A stretch of DNA of 64,000 bases. Source: Hydractinia symbiolongicarpus (Eukaryota > Cnidaria > Hydrozoa > Anthoathecata > Hydractiniidae). Shown here one piece after another: positions 34,981-47,600 of this stretch (positions within the stretch are counted from its first letter, which is position 1; the number at the start of each line of letters is the position of its first letter). Made by a program: the position numbers and the translations under genes. The notes beneath the pieces were generated by a model. It saw only the letters and a list, made by a program, of their open reading frames with translations, had not been told where the DNA came from and searched no databases. The DNA lies in the NCBI RefSeq assembly GCF_029227915.1, contig NC_079883.1, positions 20,152,001 through 20,216,000 of the forward strand. The letters are read 5' to 3'.

Positions 34981-35205
34981 AGTTTTAAGACAACACAAGA
35001 TCAAATGCATTCTTAACTCCAAAGACCACAGCTGGAGCAGAAATCATCAGTTTAATTGGGATGAGAAGAAAATCATTGACAGAGAATCCAGAACAACGGC
35101 CAGGAAGATTAAAGAAACCATCAACAGTGTAGAACGTAACAAACACATCAACAGCATCTGGTATCAACTTCCTGAGATTTGGTTAGCAGCCCTGCAGAAA
35201 AAGTA
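34974..35205 (+). mobile_element. Penelope-like retroelement fragment, C-terminal part, inverted to its neighbour
   Basis: The plus strand reads RVLRQHKIKCILNSKD again and continues HSWSRNHQFNWDEKKIIDRE, SRTTARKIKETINSVERNKH and YQLPEIWLAAL to a stop. This NHxFNWDE...RKIKE...LPE block is the usual C-terminal end of Penelope-like proteins. It shares its first ~44 bp with the minus-strand fragment as an inverted repeat (34908-34951 against 34974-35017). Confidence 0.85.
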
Positions 35206-35342
35206 GTTACCTACATCTAGGTCCGAAAATGTTAATTACCATAACTAACTGTAATTATCAGCTCGTTTCTGATTGGTTAATTTTTATGATTTTCGATCCT
35301 CTGCAATTATATAAATACATGCTCAACATCATTTTACTTTGC

Positions 35343-35374
35343 CTGATGATGGGAGAAGGATCTCCCGAAACGTC
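35343..35374 (+). ncRNA. hammerhead-ribozyme-like core, Penelope tail (degenerate)
   Basis: CTGATGA (35343-35349), a GGGAG/CTCCC stem with a 6-nt loop (35351-35366), GAAA (35367-35370) and then CGTC (35371-35374) reproduce the order of hammerhead core boxes with a minimal stem III, as described for Penelope-like elements. One extra T lies between the first box and stem II, and stem I pairs at only about two positions, so activity is doubtful. Confidence 0.4.
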
Positions 35375-36332
35375 GCCTACTAAACTATCATGTTCAAGAA
35401 ATGATAAACTTTCCACAGTAATATTTAGACCTATTTCCATATCCATTTGGTTCCGCGAAATTTGCATACTCAAAATGCAGAATAACATGAAAACGAGATA
35501 AGTTATGAGCAAAATTTTATTTTGACGCGAAGTAGTAGTGCAGATATCGCTTGTTTACCTTCAATATTTGCAAAATTAATTTGTCACATAGGTTATTATT
35601 AATATTTGGTGATAATATGGGATAATAGCATGCATCATTTGGTCGTTCTAATGCTTTTGTTTATTATTCTTCGTGGTAAATGAGCTAGGTATTATCTAGC
35701 TTTGAATGTGATATGAGTAGCTAACTATTTGGCTGACTGACTTGTTCCAAACAACCGTGAAATTTCAAGCTGTTTACCAAAGTTGGTGATGTTGCTGGTA
35801 TATGTCCTGTGTCTCCAGTTACCTTATTTTTAAACAACATCTGTGAAAATAACATTAGCCAGGCTTACTGACTGTGGTTATAAATTGTTAATTTTTTTCC
35901 AAAGTGAGGGTAGTTTTGGAAGTATTTATAACTCACATTTTACACATTTGTGATTTCACAATTAGGATACTAATTTGACTTGGTGGGAAAAGTTGGACTT
36001 TAAACCTTTCTTGGAATGTTCTTGCTTATTTGTGTTGAATTTTAAGCCTCTATCATAGATTGAATTTGGTTAAAAAAATTATCTAAAATTTCAAAATATA
36101 AGGTATATCTTAAATTCTTAAATTTTGTATTCAGAGAGTTTCCATCTCGGTATTTTTTCAGGCAGATGAAATTGTCTAATGATCGATCAGAAACAAATAT
36201 TTTCTTGAGAGGATCACTTTACAAAATAATTAAAAAATTGTTGCTTAAAAAAACACAAAACATTTACAAGCATACTGTCTAGCATTAAAGAAATATCTTT
36301 AAAATTTTGTCCACAAAATGCTTGTCATGTCG
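35375..36332. other. no recognisable gene
   Basis: AT-rich, nothing recognised. Confidence 0.5.
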
Positions 36333-36401
36333 AACTTTAATAAGTGAAAACAATTAACTTTAATAAGTGAAAACAATTAACTTTAATAAGCGAAAACAAT
36401 G
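36333..36401. repeat. 23-bp tandem repeat, three copies
   Basis: Units AACTTTAATAAGTGAAAACA plus ATT start at 36333, 36356 and 36379; the third has one change (GCG for GTG) and ends in ATG. Confidence 0.95.
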
Positions 36402-36639
36402 TGAAATTTTTTTGTGATGTAAAAACAGAATTTTGGTTTTGTATTTTCACTTTGGAAATATTTCATTGAGATTATTTTCTGTAAATAAACAATTGGAATA
36501 ATTCTGCAAGATTAATTTTCAAGATTTCAAAAAAGCAAAAAAACAAAATACATAGTATCGCTATCTTCTTTTTTCTGTTGTTGGAAGCCATATTTGCTTG
36601 CATATTTCACCCCGCCACTTTTAGTTTCCCGCTAATTTT

Positions 36640-36765
36640 TCTTCATATAAGCTCGGGATGGGAAATGACAAATTTACATATAAACCCGAGTTGATATTAG
36701 CCCGCTCCACCGGGAAACTCGATGGGCGAGTTTCCCGGTTCTCATATAAAGAGGCCCTAATAGAC
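36640..36765. repeat. GC-rich partial MITE-like repeat
   Basis: A dense GC patch with TTCCCGGT/ACCGGGAAACTCG inverted motifs ends (reversed) in AGGGCCTCTTTATATGAGAA, like the end at 14172 (AGGGGCTGTTTATATGGGAA) and the MITE at 45052. The left end is not clear. Confidence 0.4.
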
Positions 36766-36974
36766 CTATTTCCAAATGAGTGACAACTTAAACTGTAAAC
36801 ATTTTGAGCTTCATTGCAATGTTATTGATTTGGGACTTCTGCATCAAATAAAATACCTTAATATTTTATACAAGTGCTATATTGCTTGAGGATCTCTGTC
36901 TTAAGTGTTATCATCATTTGTATTGGATGGTCATTCGGGCAATTTTGAGTAAGGCTTACTGCCCTACCACCTGT

Positions 36975-37440
36975 TTTGTACTTGAATACAACCCTCTAAA
37001 TAACCCCAGGACGAACAAAAACCGTGGCAGGAAAATTATATGGTACAACCCTCCGTATAAAATGGACGTAAGCACAAATGTTGGCAGGAAATTTTTACAC
37101 TTTACAGAGACATTTTCCAAAAAAAACACCAAATTCAGAAGATTTTTAACACCAACACCATAAAACTCAGTTATTCGTGCACTCCTAACATGCAGAGCAT
37201 CATTACGCAACACAACTTAACACTGATGAATAGTAAAGTTGAACAAGAACATCGCTTATACAACTGTCGATCAAAGCTTAACGCAATGTATTGTATATAA
37301 AGCCGAAGTAAAAACGAACACGAGCACATCTGTCTATTTTGGCACCAGTGGGGGCGAGTTCACAACGCGTTACAGAAAACATGTAAAATCCTTCAAACAC
37401 AAGAACGAGGCCCTGGTATCGAGGTTGTAATTTTAAAATT
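36975..37440 (+). mobile_element. Penelope-like retroelement remnant
   Basis: The plus strand reads NRGRKIIWYNPPYKMDVSTN, then VGRKFLHFTETFSKKNTKFR, SYSCTPNMQSII, then QCIVYKAEVKTNTSTSVYFG and TTRYRKHVKSFKHKNEAL. WYNPPY..DV.TN.G and YSC.PNM are conserved between the reverse transcriptase and the GIY-YIG domain of Penelope-like proteins, and YFGTS...RYRKH is the endonuclease itself. Frameshifts near 37160 and 37230 make it dead. It belongs to a different subfamily from 34667-35205. Confidence 0.87.
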
Positions 37441-38604
37441 CTCTGGAAAAAGATGCTACGAAATTTTTACTATTATTATTCGTTCTTTTTCGCGCGATCT
37501 AATTTTCTCGCACCTGAAAAGAAATATTTCGCACATATTAAATTTTCGAGCAGCCAAAGAATCACTATTTTTACGCAACTAATTGTTCCGGAGAGAGTTC
37601 GTTTTACAACCTCGTCCCCAGGGTTGTTCGCCTACAATATTCAGTTTTTCCACATATCTGCTGCAGAAAGATCTTAGCGCGTCGCTGTATTATATCGAAG
37701 AGAATCAAAAAACGTTTGGGACATGTATTAGCTTGTTTCAATTTTGTTTGCAACTTGCGAAATGCTTCGCAACCTTTTTTGAATTTCTAGTTTCAATCTA
37801 ACTCAAATCAAATCTGCAGAGCAACAAATAAGCTAAAAGTACGCGAGTAAAGTCGATGAGAATCATCAGGACTAGCAATAAATTATTTTAAAAGACAAAA
37901 ACAGTTTTAATACTATTATTTTCAAAAAATGTTTAATCTACGGTCATATCTTGCGCTATCTCAAACATCCAAATTAAAATGAAAAATAGAAAGTGTAGAT
38001 AGGTAAACAGAAAGTAAAAAAGTCGGTCAGCTAAAAGAATTGCCATAAAAGACTATCTATTATCGCTTTAAGAAAAGGTACGCCCAGAATTTAAAGAATT
38101 TAGAAGATTAAAACAAAAATGGAGGATAAAGTACTCCAAAATACCTTGTTCCGCAGGGCATTTTGCCTTTTTAGGGCCTAAAGGACCCTTGGGACACGAG
38201 GATGCCAAAATAGTATTACCACGCAGTGAGCTTTAAAATATTACGGTAAGAAGAGCAATGGCAAAAAGACAGAGTGAATTCCAGTGTATTAAATGCACAT
38301 TGAAATATTTCTTTGCAAGCATAACTTTTAAAATCTGAACAACGATAATTTCGTTACTACGGTGGTACTCGTAGCAATTTACCAATGCGTGCGACGGTTT
38401 TTCGAAAACAATAGAAAACCTGGAAGATTAGCTTTGTGCGAGATTTGAACCGTAATGCAAATTCTCGCACGTCAACCGATTAAAAATGACCGCCCTCTCT
38501 CGGGCGTCTATTAAAGATATTTCAAAAATTTTCTTGGAATACTTCGCGTAGCAAACGTTCTCCACAATTTTGCTTCGCTCGCGAAGCTTGATTACTTCGC
38601 AAAA
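37441..38604. other. upstream region of the next gene, nothing recognised
   Basis: No coding signal or repeat ends. Promoter and 5' UTR of the gene at 38605 should lie here. Confidence 0.45.
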
Positions 38605-41600
38605 ATGGCGAAGTGGATGCAAAAAGTTTTGGCATTTATTATGGTTTTTACATGCCTGTTAATTTTATACGCTAGTTTCAGATATGAGAAAGAGGTAACA
38701 ATTGATGAAAAAAGATATGATAGTAAGTATTTATTTTTTTTTTATTTTAAGAAACGTCCATTTTCCATCAGGATAGCTATTATGGTTTGGACAGGTGTAG
38801 AGCTAGCTATGTATAAATGACGTAGTGTATATTCGTACGCACTTTTACCCATTTTTGCGTATGTATATGTTCATCCGCTATTCGTACGTAAAGTGCTTTA
38901 GGGTTAGGGTTAGGGTTAGGATTCTTTTTCCTTTTTTCTACGTATGAACAGCGCTACGCACTATTAATACGCACTTTATGTCATATTAAAGTGCGTACGA
39001 ATATACAGTTCCTATAAATGACCTTTCTCTAATCTTGTCTAGAACATGTTATTTCTAAACGTTCTTATTATCCTTCTCCATTATTTCCAAGCGAATTGTC
39101 TCAACTAGCTCAATCTTCTATTCTTCGGGGGTATGACAAGAAAAAAAATACATTTATTTATGGACAAATAAGCCGGATCCGACATGTAATATCATCCGAT
39201 AATGCCGTGATGGATCCTTCAACTCCGTGAAATTTGAAAAACATGTTTGCTTTCTGATGACTAGCAAAAATATTTTTAAAATTAAAATATTCCTTAGAAA
39301 ACATTCTCGAATCATTGGACCCTCAGAAAAGGTATATATAACATGACCATAATTAAAATCAATTAACTGAGATAACAATATATATAAAAAATGACCACCG
39401 TCGCGCTTGACTTGAAAATCACCAAAAAGGTGTGGACGGCTGAACTTACCGCCAAACTTTTGTCATGCGCAAGTTCCGACACCCCTAAAATGATTAAGTG
39501 AATTATTTCCAAAGTTACCTGTAGATTAGTGGTTATAGCCAGACCAGGGTTCGATTCCTCTTGACGGCGATTCAACATGGGCGAGTGAACGTTACCATAT
39601 AGCCCCATAAGATGGCACACTGTGTGGGCCGTTTGATGTTGTCGGGAGTTGTCTAGTAGAGCGCGGACCCTAATTGGGTCTGCATAGCTCAAAATGAACA
39701 TTAAATACTCTAGAACTGTCCATCTAAGCCATGACCCTCCTGGAAATAATAGATAGGGTATACTAAACCCTCTATAATGGCCATCGTCTGTCTGTTTGTC
39801 TGTCTGTTACGGAAAAACGAAATGCGATATATAAAGAACGGGCGACCCCGTGGATTTTTCCATGTATTTTGACTGTTTAAATGTTCTAATATGATAAAAT
39901 GAATGTCTTATTTAACTTTCACCAAATATCAGACGAAATTTTTTGATAAACTAGGCTAAAAGAGGAAAACGTGTAGTTTATAATACTTCAGTGTCTATAA
40001 AAATGTTTCTGCCTATTTTCAAAGACCATGACTAGCGCAGAGTAATTTCATAACAGATGCATGAAATAACAGTCCGGGAAATGAGAACGATGGATTTTCC
40101 TACGGGCCAATGACTAGTCTCTTTAGTAATAAATGTTTGTACGCAAAATAGTGCCCAAAACAGAGGCGGCTTCTTTGATCTTACTGCGAATTCATTGAAA
40201 AAGCGATATTTATATTATTTTGTTGTATTTAGGTATTTTATTTTTTGTCATAATTACAAAGAATACTTTTGGTTAAGATTTTAAAAAAATACGTTATCAA
40301 AAACAAAGAAGGAATTACTGCATTGAAAATAATATTTTCGTACGTTATAGAGGGTAAAAAGTTGTTTATCTTGTTTTTTTTAAATTTTTTAAAAATCTTA
40401 TTTTCGTTCTGAAAGTATTCATCTTCAAAGATTTCCATCTGACGTTATGACATCATCATTGATGATGTAATAAGGTAGTAAGCATAAATTAATACCTAAT
40501 AACATACTTTCCTTATCTACAATCGTCCACAAAAAAGAGTAGAGTCTGTCAACCTTGTGATCAATTTTAATAAAGTGGTAAGCAAGGTCACATGTAAATG
40601 GCAACTGTCAGCCTGAAAGGGCAATTTACAACATTTAATGACGGGGACAGCGCTCATTATTTTTGTGAACGATTGTTGACTAATGTGTTCTTATTGGTCA
40701 GTGCCGTCAGGTAGCTGATCTTTCATTTCAGTTTGCGTTTTTGTGTTGGTGTGTTATTCTGTCCGTCCCTAGTCAGCTTCCCGACCACACTACTTAATCC
40801 AAAGGCCGTTTTCCACTCATCAGCCAATCAGGATGCAGGAATCATGAGTTTCCAGAACCAAACAACATTTCAACCCTATTCGGTCCGGGGTTTTTCGAAC
40901 ATACTATGCGGATTCCGCCCCCCCTTAATAACTTTTCATAGGGTTGTTCAAATTGAATCAAACTTGGTACACTTATAGTACGTCATAAAAGGAACAAAAT
41001 GGCGCCAAAAAAAATTTGCTTGCGTCAGTCAGCACATTTTCTGTGACGTCATCAAAAGCTTAAAAATTGTTAAAAATGCTTAAAATCTGCTTAAAATATA
41101 ATTACTTTTGTTCTAGGGCGAATTTTTACATTCTGTTTGAAGTTTCTGAAAGCTAAATAAAAGTTATTTAACATATCTTCCGGTTTTTACATGGATCGGA
41201 TAAAAAATTGCCAAAAATTGCCCGAAAATCCGTTTTTTTCCGATTTTCGGGTTAAATCCAACAAAATCGGGAAATCGGATTAGTCACGTGTTCAAATTAT
41301 TCAAAATGATTCTTCTTAATGAAACAAAGTTGTGTTGCAAGTTTCAAGTTCTAAAGATAATCCTAACAGGAGTTATTATATTTTCTCCATTATAAGGATT
41401 TCATAGAGATTTTTAGGGGTAGTTTCGAGTAATGGCCAATATCAAAGCCTCTGAAAGGTATGGGACCTAAAAAAATTGCATGCAGGTGTCTAATAGATAA
41501 ATGTTGAAACTCAGTAAGTATCATAGCCATATAACAAAGCAATCAGGAGTAATTAAAAAAAAAACCGTCAGGGGGGGCGGAATCCGCCCCCCCCAGACCG

Positions 41601-44600
41601 AATAGGGTTAAAAGAAAGAAACTGATCTGATCAGATCTGAAATACAGCTAAAATATAAATAAAACAAAATATATTTCCGGTTTTGGCTGTCCGACTGGTA
41701 GATATGTCTCCGTACACTGAAGATCTCACTGGTTTTGTTGTTCGTTGACCATTTTCAAGGCAAGTTATTCTACTTATCTATTTATTGTTTTATAGCTAGC
41801 TAGCTATTAGGTAGCTACCGTTAATGCATTTAAGTATTCCCAAACCTCAACAGGTTTCTAATTTTTGCCAGTCGCACTGCATATAATAAGCTAGCTAGCT
41901 AGCTATATATTAACTGAAATATAGCTAATTAATGACCTACTGTCCTAACTGCTAAAGCCGACATCAATGCTCACATTGCCAAACTAAGCGTTGATTCGAT
42001 GTTACTTTGAAAACCCCCACCCCCACCAGCACGCTCTGCCATCATGATGACGGAAGTACATTCTGACCAAATGTAGTTTGTTTGATGCTACATGGAAGTT
42101 CCCCCTCTCTTCCGCTCATAAACAGACAAGATCCGGGCACTGTAAAATACGATCGTTTTATCAAATATATCTCCCCTGTATCGATTCGGCGTTAGGAGGG
42201 TGGGGGTTGATCTTTTCGACGTTAATATCCATGGCAGAAGAAAATATCGCTTTGGGGCCAGAGACAGGAGAGATACATTTGATAAAACAATCGTATTTTA
42301 CAGTTAAAATCGAAGTCGTCTGGCCAATTTCGCACCCTGATATTTGTGTAGCATGTTTTGCATTTGTGATTATTTATTTTATTTGTGCAACTGCTTTCAA
42401 AGCTCGTAGTAGTGCACACAACTCTCTCCGTCATCTTAAATAAATACGTTTTGATTCAGTAGACACTAATTCTCCATGCCTTCCTGCCCCTGTTGCCATA
42501 GATGTAAAAATTGCATAATATTGCACAATATATATATATTCACGCTGAAATAACTGGGCATGTTTCCTGCAATTACCACAAGAATAAATTGTGGCCGATT
42601 TTGAAACTTTAGAATCTAAAAGTTACTGATCCGCAAAAATTAATTTCTGTCAAAAATTTGAAAATTGGCCTTTGGCTATAGTAATTCCATTTTTAAGATT
42701 TTAAATATTATTTGCCAATTTCGAGTTTTTGTCCCAATTTACAAAAAGACTTTCAAAGATGGTGGATATTTCAAAAACACAGTTTTTCATAGCCAATTTA
42801 AAATTTCGGTACTGGACCGTAGAATTTATCGGTAAAAATACATTATCAGTCATCAGACCTTTCGTCTGTCATATTCAAAATAATGAAGTTCTTGGTGAAA
42901 ATCTGCTTCGCTCCTAATGCAATGTATAATGCGTGTAAGTCATATTGAAGATAAACTACTTTGTTCATCACTAACATACTGCTAAGCAGGGAGCGGGATT
43001 CGATCCGCGATCCGCGATCCCCAGAACTGGGAGCCGCTTGGCAGTATGTTAGTGATGAACAAAGTGGTTCTTCTTCAGTATGACTATTTTTCTCTTAAGT
43101 ATGGTCTTGATATATTTAGTAGCATTATCCTCATAATTTACTTTATGGGGTATTAATTTGGATTGTGAAATCGAAAATGGAGCGTTTGATGGTCCCTAAT
43201 TTTCGCAAATTTTCCTTCTTGCAAAAGTTTCTTCCCTTTGTTTACAAAATATTGTGTAATTTTTTTTCTTCTTTTCTTATAGGTCAAGCGAAAGAACAAC
43301 GGTTTACTTGGTTACTTGTTTACACACGTTTACTTTGTTACTATTTAATCTCTTGTCAGACTTGGACACTACCTTGATCTTACAATATACTTTTACATAT
43401 ATATAACTTATAGAATAGATTTTTTTTTACAATAAAAAATAATATATAAAAAAATATATATATAGCTAGCTATATAATTTTATTGTTCTACTTTGTTGCA
43501 TTTTTACGATCTAGGCATATCGCATTGCTATTGGAACTTTCGGTTTAACCACTCAGCTCAGTTCAGAACTACAGTTTCTGAAGAAATTTTCTCGCTCTTA
43601 TTAAGGCCAGCTCCATTCTGTTCAGTTTTTGTGTAAATATTACTTTGGCTTTTCTAATGGCTAGTGACGTTTAGTCCAACCCCGAGCCTGTCAACCCGGA
43701 TAAAATAGTAATGGGCTCATTTCATCAAGGTCATTCTAGATTTGGAGAATCAGCGGGTAGCCAATGCGTGTGCAATGCTTTGTGGGCCATCTGTTACCCT
43801 TCTATTGCGTCTGTGCGTTACTGGACTGAATGGGATCTTGATCGTATTTTGACACTAAGGAATGATCTTTACGTCAGCCTAGGTTACACCAGTCAATATC
43901 TTGCTTTAGACGAACTGCCCAATTCAATTGCAACTGCAAACGGGAATATTCAAATTGAAAAGTCAGATATCTATTTATTTGAACTTTCGAGAAATAGTAC
44001 TTCCTTTCTCCGTGCCCAGTAATATGCCAATTATCTCACGCTATCTCGCAGTGGAAACTAAGCATAAGAAGTGAGACGATATTTGAACTAATATAGTTAT
44101 TCAGAGGAAAGTGGGTAAATTTTACTATCTTGAAGCGGAAGAAAATTTTCTTTTTTACTTTCGTGGATAAACAATTCTCACTCACACATTTAAAGTTCTC
44201 AGTCGCGCTGACCTCAAGGCCTAAGGGCCTCTAGTTATTTTACAAATGAGCTCTGCCGTCACAAAGTCCATTATCGGACAGGCTTCAGCTGTCATACGAT
44301 TCAACTAAATGTGTCCTATATTTCTTTTTAGATTTGCTCCTCAAGAAATGTTTTTACAATGCCTTTGGGGAGAGTTTACTTGTCCTTAATTTTAATTATC
44401 CTTATTACGATAATATACCAGTACTAAAGGATCTTTATGAAGGAGTTTTTGACAATATTGTTATTTGTGGTCCACGTTCAAGGTTAACCTTTGCAACAAA
44501 GCATCAGCCAGATATAATATTGGACAATGGTTTTGGTTTGTTTGGGTATCATTGTTTAGCCCTTGCAATGGAGAAGTTTCCAAACTACAAAGGTATTCTA

Positions 44601-47600
44601 TATTTTTCTGCTTTACGAACATTTTGATTTTTAGTAACGTTGGGAGTATTTCACCTTTTTTTAATACCTGGAAAGTCACAATTAATTTCTTAACTTTCAC
44701 TTTCTTAACTCATTCCGCAAAATAAAATAATATTGACAAATTGTTTTTGCTATGACAGGGTAACAACGATGTGTAAACTCTACTTTTATTTCACCTATTT
44801 TGCGGGAAATTTATTTTTTGAAAAATATGTTACATTCGCAACACTATAATGGTGCATGCGTTTCACTTGATTATTGTGTATCCGTTCTAAAGCGCTCCAC
44901 CTGACCGTGTGGCACAATTTACGGCTCTTATTAAGCGCTCTACAGAGTGTTCAACGCCGGATCACTTCCCGCATGTTAGTGGGTTAGGGCTAGGTCTTAT
45001 GGTAAGAAAATCAGCAGGAGTAAGTCTGCCGTAAGTCAAATTCCTAACTAAGGGCCTGATTACATGGAGAATTTAAGCCCGGGCTGAAATTTCAACTTGC
45101 GTAGAGCTAACTAACCGGGCTAGGATTTTTGCCCCGGGCGGAAATGTCATATAATCGCAAAATCATTTTTAACCGGGGTTGAAAACAACCATGCGCATGT
45201 GGTCGATCTCCATGTAATAGCGAAACATTTTTCAGCCCTGCCCCGAGTTGAGATTTCGACCCGGGCTAAAATTCTCCAAGTAATCAGCCCCTAAATGAAA
45301 CATTTCTAACTTTTTTAAAGTTTTTCTCTTTTTTTTTTGACGTGTGATAACTCATTACACTACAGAGAATTCGAGGACACTTGATACGCCATCTTTGTTT
45401 GGGAAATTGCAACCGTGTTCGCGTCATAAGGCTCTTGTTATCTTTACTTGCTGCTCGAACAAAACAATACATATCAAAATTATATTTTTTTCTGTAAAAT
45501 GTCCGTATAAAGCAATCTACTTACTTTCGGAGCCTGAACCAACTTTTGAACGTTTTTATTTGTTAATAGATTGTTTTATTTTAAATACGTGATTTTTTTC
45601 GGCAAATAAAATCTCTTTATTTTTATCACGAGATTGCAAAGCGCAAACAAACAATACTCGCGGCTATTTTTTAAAGAAAAAGAACATGTCCGCTATGCCT
45701 GTCAAAAACACACGGACACAGTTAGCCTATTAATATAGGAAACTACAGTTGACCCTCGTTTTAGCGAACCCTGAGAGGCCCGAGCAATTTAGTTCGCTAT
45801 AAAGAGGGATTCGTTAAAAGCGAACTTTTCAATAATTTCAAATAAATTCACGATTTTTTAGTACAGCTTAGTTTAATAATTATAAAGAGTTGCATGAACC
45901 AACTCTCCTCAAAAAGACTGCATCTCTGAAGTAATTCCATAGCTACGTATATTTCAGATCGGGACGGTTTGTTTGGAGGTTCGATTTCCACTACGTTCTC
46001 TTCAGTATCGTCATCTACGTTTGGGGTTTCCCTGTACTGACCTAAAATCTCTTCGTCGTCAATCAGTACAGACTCTATTACAACTAGATTTTCATCAGTG
46101 TCAGTATAATCTTCGGCAGTTGTTTCATTGGGAACCAATGATTGGTCAAGTAATCGCAGCTCATCCAAATCGGATTGGAGTGATTTAAATGGATCATCTA
46201 TTTCTTCTACTGCTTCTGCTTGGGCATCCTTGAAAATTCCTCCACGTTTAAAACAATTTCGAATTCCTCAATTTGAAGTTACTTTGCATAGCCTATTGCT
46301 TTTTCCTTAACGACTGTCCCATTGACTGGTAAGTTGTTTGCTCGCATTTTTTAAACCATGTAAATATAGCTTCTCTAAATCATCATTCTTTCCGATTCTC
46401 ATATTCTTCCTTTTCGAGCTGACTTCACCGGACTTAATAGCATTTTTGATCTCATCTTTTTTTTAAGCCATGTCGATACTGTATTTCTAGGAACGTCATA
46501 TTTTAGATGGCTTAATACCAGATTCAATTTATTTTTTATTTTTTACCGAGGCTCACCCTCTATCTCAGTAGACATTTTTTAAACAAAAAATATGTAAACA
46601 AACAATTGAATAAAATTCAAAGATTGAATTTCGAATGCTGCTGATTCGATTTGGTGATTCGAAGCATTCAGATTCTGAAATGTTGTAATATTCGCTATTT
46701 CGACGGTAAATCAGGCGTTGTGTTAAGGTATTTTTGTTCGATATAATGAGGAATTCGTTAAAATCGAGTTCGTAAAAACGAGAGTCAACTGTACTTATTT
46801 ACACCTGTAGAAGTATCAACTTAAAATATTTTTAACCTTTAAAGTGGTTCTTATCACAAAAGGATTTGTTGTTAATTAAGATTTCGGATTACATCCGAGT
46901 TCTTATTAAAACGGGCGGTCTTTTTCTTCTCCTTCTTCTTTGACCGATTTCTCAAGCGATTGCTGTAACTTTACGACTTTTAAAGTTCGACGTGGCCCCG
47001 CAACCTAGCCCTACGCCGGCTGTGTGCGTATTTTGATATTCGTGAAATTGGAAAAGAATGAAGATTGCGTTACGAATTTGATCACAAATATTGTTATAGA
47101 ATGTTATTTTAATATTATTTAGTGAGCTAGGCTAGATACTCCTTCAAATTTTCATTTCCAGTTATGTTTTTTAACGAGGTGGATTTTGTTCAACTAAATT
47201 GAGCTCCAGGTGTTAAGGTACCAGTCGTTCCTTTTAAGGGACCGGGTTCGAGCACACCATATTAATTATTGCCGCACCGTAAGAGGGCGGCTCTTGTAAT
47301 GAAAAAAATTTTTTCCTGAGCGAAAACTTGTGTTTCGTGTTGTACTACTTAATTTCGTGTAAACAAAATGCAGTTTTCATCCGGGTCCGCATTTTAAAAT
47401 TCTATGCTTACATACGGGTATGTTATTTTACTATCGTCTCGTGCAGCCAGCATGGTCACTCTCGAGTTACCCATTGTTTAAAGATATTGGGGTTGTGTCA
47501 CAAAACAAAATCAATGTATATATATTTAGCAAGAGTTTTATTGATTTTACTTTAAACTTATTGAATGCTCTTTCATTTTCTTAATGAAGAAAAATATCGT

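Noticed and set aside
42078-42443. 121-codon plus-strand ORF
   Set aside because: It runs through both arms of a 41-bp inverted repeat and has no recognisable domain.
42959-43063. tRNA gene
   Set aside because: A B-box-like sequence is present but no acceptor stem, D arm or anticodon arm can be folded.
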